DNA from: Streptantibioticus parmotrematis
GTDB taxonomy: Bacteria; Actinomycetota; Actinomycetes; Streptomycetales; Streptomycetaceae
Reading direction: 5' to 3'
Assembly (NCBI RefSeq): GCF_019890615.1
Contig: NZ_JAINVZ010000001.1
Span: 496,001-560,000 of the forward strand
Length of the DNA: 64,000 bases
Shown here: piece after piece, positions 60,481 through 64,000 of the stretch
Layout of the letters: each line of letters begins with the position of its first letter
Numbering within the stretch: the first letter of the stretch is position 1
Notes under the pieces: generated by a model
The model's database searches: none
The model's input: only the letters and a program-made list of their open reading frames with translations
Told to the model about the DNA's origin: nothing
Made by a program: the position numbers and the translations under genes

Positions 60481-60508
60481 GACGCGGCCGGGAGCCCACG
60501 GCCGCGTC
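60481..60508 (+). terminator. Hairpin downstream of the membrane protein gene
   Basis: GACGCGGCCG and CGGCCGCGTC form a perfect 10-bp stem with an 8-nt loop, 75 bp after the stop codon. The remaining gap to 60813 shows no gene. Confidence 0.5.
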
Positions 60509-60813
60509 ACCCGGCTGCACCCTCGCGGTCGCCGAAAGGCCGTCGGCGTCGGTGGCCCCCACCCTGCCGCCGTGGGGCCGGCGAAGCGCGATCACGATCC
60601 CGGCACGTCAAGATCGCGTCAGGCCCGCCCGAAGGCGCGTCAGGAACGTGCCAACAGTGGTGCGTGCAGCGGGGGCGGCGGCGTTTGGATACCGGTGCCG
60701 GGCGCTGCGGCCGTCTCCGACCGTGTTCATCGTCCCGGCACACCTGGCCCGGGGGTACCTTCCCACCCCGTGGGCCGGACCTGATCAGATCTGGACGACA
60801 CGAGGTGCACAGA

Positions 60814-62649
60814 GTGTCCGCGAACGAGAGCCATACCAGCGGCGGCGCGGACGGCGTGTCCGCGTCGGGTGAACGCGACCGGCTGACGGTGCCGCAGGGC
60901 CTCGCAGCTCTGTCCCTCGACGCGCTCGCCTCGGTGGCCTACGGGCCGGAGGCGATCGTCGTGGTGCTCGCCGCGGCCGGAAGCGCCGGGCTCGGCTTCA
61001 CCTTGCCGGTGACGTTGGCGATCGTGGTCCTGCTGGCCGCGCTCACCTTCTCGTACCGGCAGGTGATCGCCGCCTTCCCCGGAGGCGGAGGCGCCTACGC
61101 GGTGGCCGGCCGACACCTGGGACGGCGGGTGAGCCTGGTCGCGGCCGCCTCCCTGGTCATCGACTACGTGCTCAACGTCGCCGTCTCCGTCTCGGCCGGC
61201 GTCGCCGCGCTCACCTCGGCCTTCCCGTCCCTGTACGCGGACCGCGTGTGGCTGTGCGTGGTCGTGCTCGCGCTGATCACCGGGGTCAACCTCTACGGGG
61301 TCGCGGAGTCGGCGAAGGTGATGATCGCGCCGACCGTGGTCTTCGTCGTCTCCGTCTTCGCGGTGATCCTGATCGGCCTGGTACGCGCCCACCCCGCGGT
61401 CGCGCCCACGCACCCGTCGGCGTCAGGCGCCTCCGGGGTCGCGGTGCTGTTGCTGCTGCGCGCCTTCGCCTCCGGCTGCTCCGCGCTGACCGGGGTCGAG
61501 GCGATCGCCAACGCCGTGCCCACTTTCCGCACTCCCCGGGTGCGCCGCGCCCAGCGGACCGAGATCGCCCTCGGCGCGCTGCTGGGCGCGATGCTGATCG
61601 GCCTCTCCCTGCTCATCGGGAAGTTCCACGTCGCCCCGAATGGCACCAAGACCGTGCTGGCACAGCTGACGGACGCCGCCCTCGGCCACAACACCGCCTT
61701 CTACGTGGTGCAGTTCGCCACCATGGTGTTGCTCGCGCTGGCCGCGAACACCTCCTTCGGAGGCATGCCGGTCCTCACCTCACTGCTCGCCCGGGACAAC
61801 AACCTTCCCCACGTCTTCGCGCTGCGCGCCGACCGGCAGGTCTACCGGCACGGAGTGGTCGTGCTGGCGGCGACCGCCCTGGTCCTGCTGGTCGCGGCCC
61901 AGGGCGACACCCAGGCGCTCGTGCCGTTCTTCGCCATCGGGGTCTTCATCGGCTTCACCATCTCCCAACTCGGCATGGTGCGGCACTGGCGGATCGAACG
62001 CGGAACCGGCTGGCGCGGCCGCGCCCTGCTCAACGGGCTGGGAGCAGCGCTGACGGCCGTGGCGCTGACCATCGAACTGGTGGCCAAGTTCACCGAGGGC
62101 GCCTGGTTGGTGTTCCTCGCGGTCGCCGTTCTGGTGGCCCTGTTCGAGACGGTCAACGCCACGTACCGGCGCATCGGGGCCGGGCTGCACCTGGGCGAGG
62201 TCCCGCAGCCGCCGGAACAGCGCCGCTCGCTGGTGATCGTGCCGGTGGGCGCGGTCAACCTGCTCACCCGCGAGGCGATCGGCGCCGCGCTCTCCCTCGG
62301 CGACGAGGTCCGCGCGGTGACCGTGGTCCATCCCGACGATCAGGACGAGACGGCGTCCCGGCTACTGGCCGACGCGTGGCGGGCCTGGCACCCTGACGTG
62401 CCGCTGACCGTTCTGACCAGCAGGACCCGCTCGCTGACCCGTCCGGTCGGCGACCACCTGCGCGCGGTCGTCGCCGAGGACACCCACGACCGGGTCGTCG
62501 TGCTGATCCCGGAGATGCACCTGCCGCGCCCGTGGCAGCGCCTGCTCCAGAACCAGCGTGGCGCCGTCCTGGACCGCGCGATCCGCCGCTACACCGACGT
62601 CGTCATCTGCCGCTTGAGGTTCCGCATCGACGTGCCGAGCCGACCGTAG
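60814..62649 (+). CDS. APC-superfamily amino acid/cation permease
   Basis: From GTG 60814 the protein has 611 residues with about 12 membrane segments. The first holds SLDALASVAYGPEAI, the broken helix of APC carriers. It continues with FPGGGGAYAVAGRHLG, ALTGVEAIANAVPTF and LAANTSFGGMPVLTSLLARD. A soluble C-terminal domain of about 130 residues (SLVIVPVGAVNLLTREAIGA) has a USP-like alpha/beta pattern. Related actinobacterial proteins are annotated amino acid permeases; potassium uptake is an alternative. The start follows GAGG by 8 nt. Confidence 0.9.
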   Translation: MSANESHTSGGADGVSASGERDRLTVPQGLAALSLDALASVAYGPEAIVVVLAAAGSAGLGFTLPVTLAIVVLLAALTFSYRQVIAAFPGGGGAYAVAGRHLGRRVSLVAAASLVIDYVLNVAVSVSAGVAALTSAFPSLYADRVWLCVVVLALITGVNLYGVAESAKVMIAPTVVFVVSVFAVILIGLVRAHPAVAPTHPSASGASGVAVLLLLRAFASGCSALTGVEAIANAVPTFRTPRVRRAQRTEIALGALLGAMLIGLSLLIGKFHVAPNGTKTVLAQLTDAALGHNTAFYVVQFATMVLLALAANTSFGGMPVLTSLLARDNNLPHVFALRADRQVYRHGVVVLAATALVLLVAAQGDTQALVPFFAIGVFIGFTISQLGMVRHWRIERGTGWRGRALLNGLGAALTAVALTIELVAKFTEGAWLVFLAVAVLVALFETVNATYRRIGAGLHLGEVPQPPEQRRSLVIVPVGAVNLLTREAIGAALSLGDEVRAVTVVHPDDQDETASRLLADAWRAWHPDVPLTVLTSRTRSLTRPVGDHLRAVVAEDTHDRVVVLIPEMHLPRPWQRLLQNQRGAVLDRAIRRYTDVVICRLRFRIDVPSRP

Positions 62650-62790
62650 CGGATGCGGCGCCGACGGGACCCACTTGTCGCCGCATCCCAACGAGGAACG
62701 GGACTTTGGGGAACACGGACAAGGCTTCGTCGTCGGTCGCGGGGCACTCTGGCCCACGCTGAGGCTTCAACGGCGTGCGGAGGAGCGAAC

Positions 62791-63522
62791 GTGGTGCGTG
62801 CGGACGGGGCTCGCGCAGGACGCGCCCACGTGCTCGGGATCCTGGGCGGGATGGGGCCCTTGGCCACTGCCGACTTCTACCGGCGGCTGGTGGAGCGCAC
62901 GCCCGCCACCCGGGACCAGGAGCACCTTCCCGTGGTCATCTGGGCGGATCCCGGCGTGCCGGACCGGACGGCCGCGCTCGTGGAGCGCGCGCCCTCGCCG
63001 TTGCCCGCGCTGGTGGAGGGGGCGCGGCGGTTGCGGCGGGCCGGGGCGACCGTCGTGGCCGTGCCCTGCAACACCGCTCACGCGTTCATCGCGCCGGTCG
63101 CCAAGGCCGCCGGGGTGGAGGTCCTGGACATGGTGGGCGCCGCCATGCGCGAGGCGGTCCGGCTCGCGGTCGGCGGGGGCGGGGTCGGCGTACTGGCCAC
63201 GAACGGCACCCGGGCGGCACGGTTGTACGAGCGGGCGGCGCCTGCGGCGGTCGAGGTCGTCCAGGTCCGCGCGGACGTGCAGCGCGACTGCGTGGACGCT
63301 GCGATCGGCCTCGTCAAGGGCGGTGGCGACCTGGGCGTCGCCGCCGAGTTGATCGCCGACGCCACCCGGGAGCTGCGCCGGCAGGGAGCGGAGGTGGCCG
63401 TGGCCGCCTGCACGGAGATCCCGCTGGTCAGCGGCGCGGCCATGCGCGTGCTGCCGGTGCTGGACTCGACCGACGCGCTCGTCGACGCGGCCCTGGTCAG
63501 AATGGGACGCCTGCCCGCCTGA
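62791..63522 (+). CDS. Aspartate/glutamate racemase family protein
   Basis: The 243-residue protein starts with HVLGILGGMGPLATADFYRR, the aspartate racemase signature. The two catalytic cysteines are in AVPCNTAHAF and AACTEIPL. It should interconvert L- and D-Asp or Glu without a cofactor, or act on a related substrate. GGAGGAG precedes two adjacent GTG codons (62791, 62794); I took the first. No neighbouring gene explains a need for D-Asp. Confidence 0.92.
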   Translation: MVRADGARAGRAHVLGILGGMGPLATADFYRRLVERTPATRDQEHLPVVIWADPGVPDRTAALVERAPSPLPALVEGARRLRRAGATVVAVPCNTAHAFIAPVAKAAGVEVLDMVGAAMREAVRLAVGGGGVGVLATNGTRAARLYERAAPAAVEVVQVRADVQRDCVDAAIGLVKGGGDLGVAAELIADATRELRRQGAEVAVAACTEIPLVSGAAMRVLPVLDSTDALVDAALVRMGRLPA

Positions 63523-63640
63523 GCAGCCCTGGTCAGACGGGGGCAGCTGCCGCCATCATTGGTGCGATACGACGGAACGTCGACGTATTCTCGTGCCCGG
63601 ATACGAACCGGCGGCACAGGCGCCGACCTAGCCTGCGGAG

Positions 63641-64000
63641 ATGATCGCGCACATGTCGACGTATCCCGCACGCAGTCTCGGCCGGGTGCTGGAGGACTTC
63701 GGACGGACCCTGCTGGACCTGCTGCACGGCGACGTGGACGCGGTGCCGGAGATCGGCGGGGTGGCGATCCACGACCCGTACGACGAGCAGGTCTTCCCCG
63801 CGCACGCGATCGTGCTCGCCGTGTCGGCCCGCTCCCGCGCGGACATCGAACAACTGCTGCGGCAGCTCGGGGCGCAGAGTGTCGCGGCGCTCGTCGTACG
63901 TGGTCCGGTGGCGGAGGCCGAGCAGCTGGGGCTGGTGGCGGCCGAGACGGGAGTCGCGCTGCTCGCGCTGACACGCGGGGCCTCGTGGGCGCAACTGGCC
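63641..64000 (+). CDS. PucR-type transcriptional regulator, 3'-truncated by window edge
   Basis: The frame from ATG 63641 stays open to the window end (120 codons). It reads ARSLGRVLEDFGRTLLDLL, then GGVAIHDPYDEQVFPAHAIV and AAETGVALLALTRGASWAQL, matching the N-terminal sensor part of PucR-like regulators common in Streptomyces. The DNA-binding C-terminus lies beyond the window. A second ATG at 63653 is possible. The opposite-strand frames here are shadows. Confidence 0.8.
   Translation, partial: MIAHMSTYPARSLGRVLEDFGRTLLDLLHGDVDAVPEIGGVAIHDPYDEQVFPAHAIVLAVSARSRADIEQLLRQLGAQSVAALVVRGPVAEAEQLGLVAAETGVALLALTRGASWAQLA

Noticed and set aside
63533..63994. Minus-strand frame at the right edge
   Set aside because: The plus strand encodes a PucR-type N-terminus with consistent family text, so the minus frame is a shadow.

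Overview
The window is chromosomal DNA from a streptomycete-like actinomycete. Evidence: very high GC with strong third-position GC bias, GTG starts, many TetR/LuxR/XRE regulators, GH18 chitinases with DasR-type boxes, one TTA (bldA-type) codon, and two natural-product gene clusters. No rRNA, tRNA, CRISPR array or intact insertion sequence was seen. All calls come from reading the sequence and recalled family motifs; no database search was run.

Layout. (1) 1-7.3 kb: the right edge of an NRPS cluster, with the 3' part of an NRPS (A-end, PCP, then C-A-PCP-E, no thioesterase), an MbtH-like protein, a GNAT acetyltransferase and a coupled MFS exporter carrying a TTA codon. (2) 7.3-18.5 kb: accessory genes. 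These are two small secreted proteins, a TetR/hydrolase pair with two clear operators, membrane proteins, a GH18 chitinase with a dre-like box, an ArsR/NAD(P)H quinone oxidoreductase pair with an apparently leaderless promoter, an AI-2E-family exporter, a DinB-like protein and an alpha/beta hydrolase with a Cys nucleophile. (3) 18.6-23.5 kb: a glycosyltransferase, then a decayed stretch with an AraC remnant, a broken hemerythrin gene and a DUF2795 gene with an internal stop, then a divergent TetR/DUF1772 pair. (4) 23.5-33 kb: a second GH18 chitinase with CBM, secreted proteins, an HTH/NB-ARC/TPR regulator, a DHFR-like reductase, and a TetR-tetO-like-flavin monooxygenase module resembling tetracycline resistance logic.

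(5) 32.7-56.2 kb: a complete-looking thiopeptide-type RiPP cluster, the most interesting part. Three tandem precursor genes lie in exact 265-bp periods and share the C-terminus TLCCSSSSSTCCC. They are followed by a tightly coupled operon: pyridine synthase, luciferase-like flavin monooxygenase, split LanB dehydratase (N part), ThiF/F-type leader-binding protein, YcaO cyclodehydratase, SagB-like azoline oxidase and LanB C part. Divergently transcribed are an ABC exporter and a pair of M16 peptidase subunits, one catalytic and one lacking the zinc motif. A LuxR-type regulator and a giant double-ATPase LuxR (LAL) protein flank the cluster. The expected order is: leader recognition, Cys (and perhaps Ser/Thr) cyclisation by F+YcaO, oxidation by the SagB-like enzyme, Ser/Thr glutamylation and elimination by the split LanB, then pyridine formation with leader loss. 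The flavin monooxygenase and M16 pair are the unusual additions.

(6) 56.4-64 kb: an SDR/Atu4866-domain operon divergent from an XRE regulator with a strong inverted repeat between them, a lipoprotein HNH nuclease, a small membrane protein, an APC permease, an Asp/Glu racemase-like protein and the start of a PucR-type regulator cut by the window edge.
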